Notes under the pieces: generated by a model | Databases searched by the model: none | What the model saw: the letters and a program-made list of their open reading frames with translations, nothing else | Told to the model about the DNA's origin: nothing | Source: JAVBNW01 sp031551255 | GTDB lineage: Bacteria; Bacillota; Clostridia; Christensenellales; UBA1750 | Direction: 5' to 3' | Assembly: GCA_031551255.1 (NCBI GenBank) | Contig: JAVBNW010000068.1 | Coordinates: 1-64,000, forward strand | DNA length: 64,000 nt | Position numbers and translations under genes: made by a program | Shown: positions 8,478 through 15,952 of the stretch, in pieces | Layout: the number at the start of each line of letters is the position of its first letter | Numbering within the stretch: the first letter of the stretch is position 1

Positions 8478-8859
8478 TAAACGGCGCGGGTGGTGGTGGT
8501 ACGCACCCCCCGTAGGCCTTCCGCCGGGGAAACACGACGAGGAGCACACGACGCCCGGTTAGCAAAAACGCAAGGAAGCTAAAATTGCTTGTTACGAGGC
8601 GATTCTAGTCGCCCACTTCGCCGCACATTCTTACAGTTCGCGAATACCGCCGCTATCGCCGGTCGCTCACGGGCCTTAAGCGTGCTGGTTTGTGCCTCCG
8701 GCACACACGGCTCCGGCCACTGGCGGGCGATTTCATTTGGAGGGCTTGACCCCTCGGGTTACAATGGTCGCCTTGCGGCGCCGCGCTTGCGACGCCCCCT
8801 TGTTCACTGGCCCTCAAAACCTCCTAAAGAACGCAAGCTGCCGAGGTTTTTGATAGACT
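8478..8859. other. Intergenic region without a recognisable gene
   Basis: The open frame at 8589-8936 has no ribosome binding site, no family features, and runs into the palindromic repeat at 8860, so I do not call it a gene. The stretch is GC-rich with short imperfect inverted repeats and no clear promoter or RNA. Confidence 0.5.
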
Positions 8860-9022
8860 ATAGTCGGCCAACTTCAAAAACGGGGCAGGCGAGCGAGAGA
8901 TTTTTTCGCAGGGTAAGGAGGCGTAAGGAAGCGTAGCCGGCAGCTACGCTGACTGGAGCTCGCCGCTGCCATGCGCAAAAAGATCTGCTCGAATGCTCTA
9001 CTTTTGGGGTTGGTCGACTATA
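8860..9022. repeat. Palindromic MITE-like element with TATAGTCG ends
   Basis: The ends TATAGTCGGCCAAC (8860-8873) and GTTGGTCGACTATA (9009-9022) are inverted repeats matching at 13 of 14 positions. The arms continue as an imperfect palindrome for most of the 163 bp, so either strand could fold into a long hairpin. It has no coding capacity. The TA dinucleotides at both ends would fit a TA target duplication. I infer a non-autonomous mobile element. Confidence 0.65.
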
Positions 9023-9129
9023 AAACGCCTGGTTGTATAGCAAAGAAGGAAGGTGCGCTTAGCCCCTTCCTTTTGCTTTAACTCGTCTTCACACGACCCG
9101 GACGTCGGCATCCCATGTGAACATCTGAG

Positions 9130-9600
9130 CTAACGCCTGCGCTTCTCCATGAAAAACGCACAATCGTCGTCTTTCACATAGCCGCATGCTTCGTAAAGCC
9201 CTATGGCGCTGTCGTTGCCAATGCCCACATACAGCCGCGTGCCCAAGGCGGAAAAATCTTCCGCCAGCGCATCCGCCTTTTCCATCAGCGACCTGGCGAT
9301 GCCCCTTCCGCGGCAAGAGGGATGAACCCACAGCTCGTCGACAAACATGTAGCCCTTTCCGTTGGTCCTCCCCACCTTGGGAAGATAAGCAATGGAGATC
9401 CACCCCACAAACCTTTCTTCGACTTGCGCGGCATACACAAACAGGTTGGGGTTTTTCAGGGTTTCGTAGACCGGGGCATAATCGCACTGCATGCGATCCT
9501 CTTCGGTCTGCTCGCGCCCATGGACTCTATGAAACACCATGGCGTCAAACTTTTCATAGTTGGATCTTAGCACCCTGACGATTGCATATTCGCCGTTCAT
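9130..9600 (-). CDS. GNAT family N-acetyltransferase
   Basis: This 156-residue acetyltransferase contains FVDELWVHPSCRGRGIARSLMEKA, with the R-G-x-G-I/A loop that binds acetyl-CoA pyrophosphate. The C-terminal NDSAIGLYEACGYVKDD is typical of the family. The start is the ATG at 9600, with GAGGAG upstream; its ATGA overlaps the stop of the P-loop gene, so the two are translationally coupled. The substrate is unknown. Confidence 0.88.
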   Translation of the reverse strand: MNGEYAIVRVLRSNYEKFDAMVFHRVHGREQTEEDRMQCDYAPVYETLKNPNLFVYAAQVEERFVGWISIAYLPKVGRTNGKGYMFVDELWVHPSCRGRGIARSLMEKADALAEDFSALGTRLYVGIGNDSAIGLYEACGYVKDDDCAFFMEKRRR

Positions 9601-10097
9601 AGCCGCTCCTCGCGCGCAACGCGCCATATTTCTTCCGCCGTATCTTCGATGGACCGGTGCGTCGTATCGATCACATGTGCGCGCAGTGCGCGGTATTTCG
9701 CCATGTCGTCCGGATGCTCTATCTTGCCCTCGCTCCTATTCCCCGCCCTGAGGCGGTTTACATGCTCTTGTTCTTCGCATACAAGGGCAATTTTCACCAA
9801 TTCATAGTTTGCGCAGGAGATTTGCTCCGTTACCAAATCAAACATAAAGTCTCCGTTCATAAGCCAGCTAAAGAGGATGATTTCGGTGTTTTCATCTTGC
9901 AGATAGCCGTCTAAAATATAGCCGAACGCTTTTTCCGCATATCGCTTCTGCCGCTCCGTCTTGCCTGGATAGGGGTTTACCATCCAGCACCAATCCCCAT
10001 CCAGCCACGCGCAGCCCTTGAGCGCATGAAACAAGTGCGAACATGCGGCTGTTTTTCCAACGCCGGCAGGCCCAGCCACCATCACGAGCTTTTTCAT
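9597..10097 (-). CDS. P-loop NTPase / small kinase-like protein
   Basis: The 166-residue protein starts KKLVMVAGPAGVGKTAACS, a Walker A motif (G-P-A-G-V-G-K-T) at residues 8-15. It then has LDGDWCWMVNPYP, which resembles the substrate-binding DGD segment of small kinases and chloramphenicol/shikimate kinase-like proteins. It is probably a cytoplasmic kinase acting on a small molecule, but the substrate is not evident. The ATG at 10097 follows GGAGG; the longer frame to 10118 lacks a site. It is coupled to the downstream GNAT gene by a 4-bp overlap, which suggests a joint modification function. Confidence 0.75.
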   Translation of the reverse strand: MKKLVMVAGPAGVGKTAACSHLFHALKGCAWLDGDWCWMVNPYPGKTERQKRYAEKAFGYILDGYLQDENTEIILFSWLMNGDFMFDLVTEQISCANYELVKIALVCEEQEHVNRLRAGNRSEGKIEHPDDMAKYRALRAHVIDTTHRSIEDTAEEIWRVAREERL

Positions 10098-10111
10098 CCA
10101 AGCCTCCAAGT

Positions 10112-11101
10112 TTACCAATGGTACTTTCCGGACTTCACTCCCTCAAGCAATTCCAGTTGCCTGCCCCGGTCGGGGATTTTCACTCTTTTTTCCACGGCAT
10201 CGCATAGGGCTACATAAAGCTCCGGCCTTCTTTCCCCGCTAAGTCGCTCCGTCACATCGCCAATCCCGGTCAAACCAGCGTTGAAGTACCAATCCGGCTG
10301 CACTTTTTTATCGTCAAGGTCGATTTGCTTCGTAACGATAACATTTCTTTCAAAGCCGGCGTCGGCAAGCACCTGCCCCCAGCGATCGATCACACTGCTT
10401 TTTCCGGCGCACTGATAGCCGTAATTTTTAGAGGTTACAAGATAGACGCCGTTGTCGTTTGCCCTGGTCCTGAGCGTAGCCTCCCCGATGGCGTCGTACC
10501 AGTTGTACCCGAATGTAGGGTGAAAGATGACCTCGGCGCCCTTTAAGGACAAAACTCGGACGGTTTCCGGAAACATCATGTCGTAACAAATGCATATGCC
10601 GATCTTCCCAAAGTCCAGCTCGAACACATCCAAGCTGTCTCCGGCCGCGCATTGCCACGTTTCGTTGGCGGGCAGGTGCGTCTTTCGATATTCGCCGACG
10701 ATCCGCCCCTTCCGGTCGAAAATCGCCGCAATGTTATAAACATATCCGCCGTGCTCTTTAAGATAGCACCCTATCACATACATGGAGTATCTCTTCGCAA
10801 TCTCCGCAAAAGCCGCCTCCATCAGCGGGTGCGAAAACTTAACGAGCTGTGGAAATATGTTCGCAGCCGAAACATCCAGCGCAAAGGCCGACAGCACGGA
10901 GGCGTCCTCGCAGGTCGATACAATGTCGCAGCCCTGCTCGCCCGCCTCGTCAAGTAGTTTAGTCGTTATGGCAAGCTGCTTTTTTACATAGTTTTCGACG
11001 ATGGCGGCGGGGTCGTTTACATACCCTTCCGAAACGGGCGAATACATCTGCGGAATGCCGATCAATGCCGGCTGTATGGCCGCTACCTTGACGTTTCTCA
11101 T
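10112..11101 (-). CDS. Carbon-nitrogen hydrolase (nitrilase superfamily)
   Basis: The 329-residue protein shows the nitrilase-superfamily Glu-Lys-Cys triad. Glu65 lies in STCEDAS, Lys140 in GEYRKTHLP, and Cys172 in GICICYDMMFPE. Members hydrolyse amides or nitriles through a covalent thioester to the Cys. No branch-specific feature shows whether this is an amidase, carbamoylase or nitrilase. The gene lies just upstream of the P-loop/GNAT pair on the same strand, 14 bp away, so the three probably form one operon. Confidence 0.9.
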   Translation of the reverse strand: MRNVKVAAIQPALIGIPQMYSPVSEGYVNDPAAIVENYVKKQLAITTKLLDEAGEQGCDIVSTCEDASVLSAFALDVSAANIFPQLVKFSHPLMEAAFAEIAKRYSMYVIGCYLKEHGGYVYNIAAIFDRKGRIVGEYRKTHLPANETWQCAAGDSLDVFELDFGKIGICICYDMMFPETVRVLSLKGAEVIFHPTFGYNWYDAIGEATLRTRANDNGVYLVTSKNYGYQCAGKSSVIDRWGQVLADAGFERNVIVTKQIDLDDKKVQPDWYFNAGLTGIGDVTERLSGERRPELYVALCDAVEKRVKIPDRGRQLELLEGVKSGKYHW

Positions 11102-11130
11102 GCTCGCCCTCCATGTTGTTCATTTCACAC

Positions 11131-11427
11131 AGCGAACGTCCGATTGGCGGACGCCCGCTCAGCGCGATGACAAGCTTAGGTTTGTCATCGCGCTATGCAA
11201 GCCCTTCAAATGACTGCGTCATTTGCGGCCGGGCTTGCAACCCAATCGGAATGAGCCTGTGCGCGCACAGGTCGCGCTCCGGCTCTTTTCAGGCGGGGCC
11301 TCGGCCCGCGCCCCGGAGAAGGAACGCATTATACAAAGCCTTCTCCGGTTTCTGCATCTTTCTTTTCCTCTATTGATATTGACTTTGCCACCGGTCTGAC
11401 CGAACGTCCGATTGGCGGACGCCCGCT
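11131..11427. repeat. Structured intergenic repeat, copy B, with a 27-bp hairpin at each end
   Basis: This is the second copy of the element at 118-413. A 27-bp sequence containing the CGTCCG/CGGACG hairpin occurs identically at 11133-11159 and 11401-11427. Inside are a 13-bp hairpin (AGCGCGATGACAA from 11161, paired near 11182-11194), GCAAGCCC (11197-11204) with GGGCTTGC (11231-11238), and GAGCC/GGCTC (11253-11285) followed by TTTT. The core is clearly homologous to copy A, while the end hairpins differ in sequence. No gene is seen in 11102-11457. Confidence 0.75.
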
Positions 11428-11457
11428 GAAAGTCCGTATGCGGCTTTCTGCCTGCGC

Positions 11458-12342
11458 CTATATAACCATGGCCGAATACCCGGTGCGGTAGCTCTCGCCG
11501 GGCTTCAAAATGCGTACATAGGGCTTATCCTCCATATTGCCGCTCTCGCCTTGAAGTGCCGGTATGCCGCTCCAGGGCTCCAGGCAGACGTACGGCGCAT
11601 TTTTGCCGGGCGCGCTCCACACGCCCAGCGCGTCGAATTTGGGAAACGAAAAGAACACGCCCTTGCCGGTATCTTTATGTACGAGCTTCACCGAGCGGGA
11701 AGCAAGATTCGTCAGAATCAGCGCATCCTTTTCGTCGAAATACGCGTGCGTAAGCGGCAGGCGCATCCCGCCGGCCAGCGCGGGCAGGCGTTCCTTGCCG
11801 GTGATGATGCCCCCGCCGGGCGCAAGGGAATTCTCGCCGTCCTCGGCATAGGGGAATTCCAGCTCGTAATCCTCGAAGCGCTCGCCCTCGCGCATCGGGC
11901 ATACAAAGCCGGGATGCCCGCCGATGCACATCGGCATATCCCTATCCGAGCGGTTGTCGACGACAAACGTAGTGGAAAAGCCCTTGACGTCGATCGCGTG
12001 CACGATATGCAGCGTGAACTGAAACGGATAGTTTGTAAGCGTTTCGGGGGTTTCCTCTATCGTCAGCTCGATAAAATCCTCGCCGATGCGCGCCTTTTGA
12101 AATTCCATCGCGCGCGTAAACCCGTGCTTTTTCATCGGGTACGGCTTGCCCGCGATGCGGATGGTATCCTCTACCGCCGAACCGACGATCGGAAACAACA
12201 GCGGCGAATGACTCGCCCACACCTTCGGATCGCCGTGCCAGATCATTTCCTTGCCGCCCGCCGGAACGAACGACGTAAGCTCGCCACCCGTGCTCCTGAA
12301 TTTCGCGCGCGCGCCCTGGTAGCAAAGCTCAAACGTTTCCAC
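11458..12342 (-). CDS. Aldose 1-epimerase family protein
   Basis: This 294-residue cytoplasmic protein fits the galactose mutarotase-like (LacX-type) branch of aldose epimerases, which interconvert anomers of sugars or sugar phosphates. Visible family features are SPLLFPIVGS near residue 45, MKKHGFTRAMEF around 70-81 with the conserved His, and CIGGHPGFVCPM near 140 with a second His. CLEPWSGIP near the C-terminus holds the conserved Glu. It lies 18 bp downstream of the secreted-protein gene on the same strand. The sugar is unknown; nearby hexuronate genes make a carbohydrate role reasonable. Confidence 0.88.
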   Translation of the reverse strand: METFELCYQGARAKFRSTGGELTSFVPAGGKEMIWHGDPKVWASHSPLLFPIVGSAVEDTIRIAGKPYPMKKHGFTRAMEFQKARIGEDFIELTIEETPETLTNYPFQFTLHIVHAIDVKGFSTTFVVDNRSDRDMPMCIGGHPGFVCPMREGERFEDYELEFPYAEDGENSLAPGGGIITGKERLPALAGGMRLPLTHAYFDEKDALILTNLASRSVKLVHKDTGKGVFFSFPKFDALGVWSAPGKNAPYVCLEPWSGIPALQGESGNMEDKPYVRILKPGESYRTGYSAMVI

Positions 12343-12360
12343 GATAGACCCCTCCCTTAT

Positions 12361-13281
12361 CTAAACCGGCACGATCGTCTCGCTGAGCAACCACACGCCG
12401 GTATCCAGCTGCGACCAATCGCCCTCGGTCTTGAGCACATGTACGGGCTGAAACTGACGAAGCGTTCCGATCCTTAGCTCGTCTCCCGGCGCCGCGTATA
12501 CGTTTGCGCTGGGCACCAGCACGCGGTAGGCGAGCGCGTCGGGGACGGGCGGCGTAGGAATAGCCGCGTTGTCTTTTTGCACCGTCACCTCTACCTGAGC
12601 GATCGTGACGCCGATGCCGTTGACCACTTCCAGGCCCTGCTTGCCTTCGGAAAGCCCTTTGACTTTCATGCCCTCGATCGCATAGAAGCGATCAAAGCCC
12701 ACGGGCTTAAGAGATACCCGCTTATCAGTATACGGGCCCGGCATCCGAACATCCATCGAGATCTCTTGCCCAACGCCCAGCTTCAGGCTGGTTCCGGGCC
12801 ATATCTCGGCCACCATAGCGGGCCCCGCTTGCACTTGACGCCACAGCACGCTGATGCGCGGGCTCTCGTAGATCGCATCTTCCGTTTCGATGGCGATGTT
12901 GAGCGCAAGAATCGCAGGATCGATCAAAATGTCCAAATCCTGCGGGCCGCTGAGCTTAAGGTCGGTCTGCGAAGGGTCCAAAAGGCCGTCCGGGTCGACA
13001 TCCCTCAAATAGGCCAAATTCCCCTTCGCGGGAATCGGTTCGCCCGATTCAGTAACAAACGTAAACGCGAGTTTCGCCTTGCCGGTAAGCGCCTGATCGC
13101 AGTCGATCAGCAAAATGCCGTCGGCATAGGTGGCGTTCAGGCGGCCGTCGTTGCCTCCCTCAGGGTTGCCGACCAGCACGCGCAGAGTCTTTACGGGCTT
13201 GTCCGCAGCGCTGGAGGCGGCGGCTCCCACCGGGAACGCAAACAAACACACCGCCGCAAAAAAGGCGATCGCTTTCTTCAT
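12361..13281 (-). CDS. Secreted protein with C-terminal SH3-like domain
   Basis: The 306-residue product begins MKKAIAFFAAVCLFAFPVGA, a typical signal peptide with likely cleavage after about residue 23. The middle is beta-rich without a family I recognise. The last 55 residues (VLVPSANVYAAPGDELRIGT through GDWSQLDTGVWLLSE) look like a bacterial SH3 domain, which often binds cell wall. The ATG at 13281 follows AGGAG with 9-bp spacing. Function is unknown; a cell-wall-associated role is inferred. Confidence 0.7.
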   Translation of the reverse strand: MKKAIAFFAAVCLFAFPVGAAASSAADKPVKTLRVLVGNPEGGNDGRLNATYADGILLIDCDQALTGKAKLAFTFVTESGEPIPAKGNLAYLRDVDPDGLLDPSQTDLKLSGPQDLDILIDPAILALNIAIETEDAIYESPRISVLWRQVQAGPAMVAEIWPGTSLKLGVGQEISMDVRMPGPYTDKRVSLKPVGFDRFYAIEGMKVKGLSEGKQGLEVVNGIGVTIAQVEVTVQKDNAAIPTPPVPDALAYRVLVPSANVYAAPGDELRIGTLRQFQPVHVLKTEGDWSQLDTGVWLLSETIVPV

Positions 13282-13478
13282 CCAAATCAACTCCTGTCGT
13301 CTCTTTCCATTCGTTCATTAAACTGGAACGGTATCAAGAAAGTTGCGTATAGGAGCCTAGGGCCTGCTCGCATCATTGGAAATGCCAAATTCCGAGACGA
13401 TTTTGCGCTAGGCATGGCGCAAGAAAGGACGCCCTTTCGGCGCAAATGCCGATAGCTGCGGCAGGAGCGCAAACAAGC

Positions 13479-14288
13479 CTAACCGATGCGCGAAGGGCAA
13501 TAGATCATCGACGCCGTGCCCAAAACCGCGTACCTGGCGGGTTCCTCGCCGAAGCCGTGCTCGGAAGGCCCGGAATCGGCGGTTCCCGCCATCAGTTTCC
13601 CGCACAGGGCGATCATATCCCGAATGGTCGCAAGCGTCACGGGATTATATCCTTTCTCGCCGGGTTTACCCGCCTGGCTGATGTGCCCGGGCCAAAATGT
13701 CGGGCGCTCCATGCCTTGCAATTTTATCTGAAAGCCTTTGAGCTCTTTTTTATAGTCCGCCACGCTCAGCGCATAGGGCACCTGCATCCATACGCCGACG
13801 CCCGAGCCGATCGCATCCCCGGTGTATACCATGCCGTTGTTTTTTTGGTGAAGCGCGATGGAGCCCGGCGTGTGCCCGGCCACGAGCATCGCCTCCACCT
13901 CGAAGCCGCCGCCCAGGTCGATCACCTGGCCGTCGCAAAGCGGGGTGATCCTATCGGGCAGCACCTCGCGGCCCTTCATATCGTCCGCAAACATCGCGTT
14001 CATGCGGGGCAAAATGGCGATGTCCTCGGGATGCATGTAGATCACGCTGAACGATGCGGCGTGCAAGTAGTGATCCCCGTGCGCATGGGTAACCGCCAGT
14101 TCGACCGGCAACTTGGTAAGGCTTCGAATCACCGAACCCAAGTCCCCCGCGCCGAAGCCGGTGTCGATCAGTAGCGCCTTATCCCTACCCTCTATTAAGT
14201 AACAAGTCGAATCGGACGAATCCTCGATCGACCATACGCGCGGAGCGATTTCGTACACTTCGTATTCCATGGTGTCTTTCGGCGGCAT
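13479..14288 (-). CDS. Metallo-beta-lactamase-fold hydrolase
   Basis: The 269-residue protein has the signature THAHGDHYLH (about residues 75-84) with the HxHxDH metal ligands. DTGFGAGD lies upstream, LVAGHTPGSIALHQ near 150 supplies the next His, and YTGDAIG supplies the bridging Asp. A late PGH completes the set. This fold covers glyoxalase II-like thioesterases, lactonases and phosphodiesterases, and the substrate is not evident. I chose the ATG at 14288 with AAAGGAGGG upstream; the frame is open further but crosses the divergent uxaA promoter. Confidence 0.88.
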   Translation of the reverse strand: MPPKDTMEYEVYEIAPRVWSIEDSSDSTCYLIEGRDKALLIDTGFGAGDLGSVIRSLTKLPVELAVTHAHGDHYLHAASFSVIYMHPEDIAILPRMNAMFADDMKGREVLPDRITPLCDGQVIDLGGGFEVEAMLVAGHTPGSIALHQKNNGMVYTGDAIGSGVGVWMQVPYALSVADYKKELKGFQIKLQGMERPTFWPGHISQAGKPGEKGYNPVTLATIRDMIALCGKLMAGTADSGPSEHGFGEEPARYAVLGTASMIYCPSRIG

Positions 14289-14410
14289 GCGCTCGCCCTC
14301 CTTTTGCTGTAAAAGCCATGCTTTGCACCTAGCGGCGCCCTTAGGCACGCCGCTTTGTCGGCACATCCAAAACGTTCTGCATTTGGCCCCGGCATTCCTG
14401 CGCCGCGGCC

Positions 14411-14439
14411 TTGACAAGCCGTGCGGGCGCAGGTACGAT
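14411..14439 (+). promoter_or_regulatory. Sigma-A promoter giving a near-leaderless uxaA transcript
   Basis: A perfect TTGACA (14411-14416), a 17-bp spacer, and TACGAT (14434-14439). The uxaA ATG at 14446 begins 7 nt after the -10 box, where transcription should start, and no ribosome binding site is present. Confidence 0.7.
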
Positions 14440-14445
14440 AGAAAT

Positions 14446-15924
14446 ATGAAGAAGCAGGAAAAAGCGCTTAGGATCAATCCCATCGACGACGTAGCCGTCG
14501 CGCTTACCGGCCTTGCGGCGGGCGAGACGGCCGCAGGCGTTTCCGTGCTGGAGGCGATTCCGGCCGGCCATAAGTTTGCGCTCAGGTCCATCGCAAAGGG
14601 CGAGCCGGTGCGCAAATATGCTTTCCCCATCGGCCGGGCCAAGAAGGACATCCCCGCCGGGGCGTGGGTGCACACCCACAACGTGGAAACCCTGCTTAAG
14701 GGCACGATTGGTTACGAATATCACCCCCATCCTGCGCCGCTTCCGCCGCCCCGGGATGCTTATTTTCAGGGTTATCGGCGCGCTGACGGCCGCTTTGGCA
14801 CGCGCAACGAGCTGTGGATCGTGCACACGATAGGCTGCGTTAACCGCTCGGCCGAGGCGATCGCGCGCGAGGCCTCGCGGCTGTATGGCGATAAGGTAGA
14901 CGGCATTTACGCGTTCCCCCACCCGCTGGGTTGCGCACAGATGGGGGCGGATCTTCAAAACGCCCGCGATGCGCTGCTCGCGCTCGCCCGCCACCCCAAC
15001 GCGGGCGGCGTGCTGGTGCTGGGGCTCGGGTGCGAATACATTCAGATGGACGAATTTAAGGCTTCTTTGAAAGATTACAATACCGACCGGTTCCGGTTTT
15101 TAGTTTCGCAGGATGTTGAAGATGAAGTTGCCGAAGGCGTCAGGCTCATCGGCGAGCTCGCCGAAACCGCCGGGAAGGACCGCCGCGAGCGCGCGCACAT
15201 CCGCCATCTGGCGATAGGCCTTAAATGCGGCGGGTCGGACGGCCTGTCCGGCGTTACGGCAAACCCGCTGCTGGGCTCGTTTTCCGACAGGCTGTGCGCG
15301 GCGGGCGGCACGACATTGATGACTGAGGTTTCCGAAATGTTTGGAGCGGAAGGGCTTTTGATGAACCGCTGCCAAGATGAAGCCACGTTTGACAAGGTCG
15401 TTCACATGATCAACAGCGTGAAGGAAGAGTACATTGCGAGCGGGCAGGTAATTTACGAAAACCCTTCGCCCGGCAATAAGGCGGGCGGCATCACCACGCT
15501 GGAGGATAAATCCCTGGGCTGCACGCAAAAGGGCGGTCTTGGGCCGGTGTGCGATGCGCTGCCGTACGCGCGCCATTTTGAAAAGCAGGGGCTTAATCTG
15601 GTTACGTCCCCAAGCTTCGATATGGTATCGGTTACCTCGCTGGCCCTTGCCGGCGCGCAGCTCGTGCTGTTTACCACCGGGCGCGGAACGCCCTACGGGG
15701 GGCCTGTGCCTACGATCAAAATTTCCACCAACTCGCCGCTCGCCAAGAAGAAGCCGGGCTGGATCGATTTTGACGCCGGACGGCTCGTCGAAACCGGAGA
15801 CCTTGACGTGATGTCGGAAGAGTTTTTTGATTACGTGCTTAGCGTGGCGTCCGGCGAGCCGTGCGCGAACGAGCGCGGCGGATACCGCGAAATTACCATC
15901 CATAAAACAGGCGTAACTCTATAA
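14446..15924 (+). CDS. uxaA: Altronate dehydratase
   Basis: UxaA dehydrates D-altronate to 2-keto-3-deoxygluconate in galacturonate catabolism. The 492-residue protein has an N-terminal SAF-like domain (residues about 1-95) and a C-terminal catalytic domain. Family features include HTIGCVNRSAEAIAREA, HPLGCAQMG, LGLGCEYIQ and GLKCGGSDGLSG, with cysteines able to bind iron. The length is normal for the fused form. The start is the ATG at 14446, directly at the predicted transcript start, so initiation may be leaderless. It is followed 28 bp later by uxaC. Confidence 0.95.
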   Translation: MKKQEKALRINPIDDVAVALTGLAAGETAAGVSVLEAIPAGHKFALRSIAKGEPVRKYAFPIGRAKKDIPAGAWVHTHNVETLLKGTIGYEYHPHPAPLPPPRDAYFQGYRRADGRFGTRNELWIVHTIGCVNRSAEAIAREASRLYGDKVDGIYAFPHPLGCAQMGADLQNARDALLALARHPNAGGVLVLGLGCEYIQMDEFKASLKDYNTDRFRFLVSQDVEDEVAEGVRLIGELAETAGKDRRERAHIRHLAIGLKCGGSDGLSGVTANPLLGSFSDRLCAAGGTTLMTEVSEMFGAEGLLMNRCQDEATFDKVVHMINSVKEEYIASGQVIYENPSPGNKAGGITTLEDKSLGCTQKGGLGPVCDALPYARHFEKQGLNLVTSPSFDMVSVTSLALAGAQLVLFTTGRGTPYGGPVPTIKISTNSPLAKKKPGWIDFDAGRLVETGDLDVMSEEFFDYVLSVASGEPCANERGGYREITIHKTGVTL

Positions 15925-15952
15925 ACCCAGCCTGCAAAGGGGGATAAGCACC

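Noticed and set aside
8589..8936. 115-codon frame after plsY
   Set aside because: No ribosome binding site, low-complexity basic protein, and it runs into the palindromic repeat at 8860.
12577..13455. 292-codon plus-strand frame opposite the secreted-protein gene
   Set aside because: It mirrors the minus-strand gene, which has a signal peptide and ribosome binding site.
14269..14445. N-terminal extension of uxaA from 14269
   Set aside because: It would cover the divergent MBL gene start and its own promoter. UxaA homology begins after 14446.
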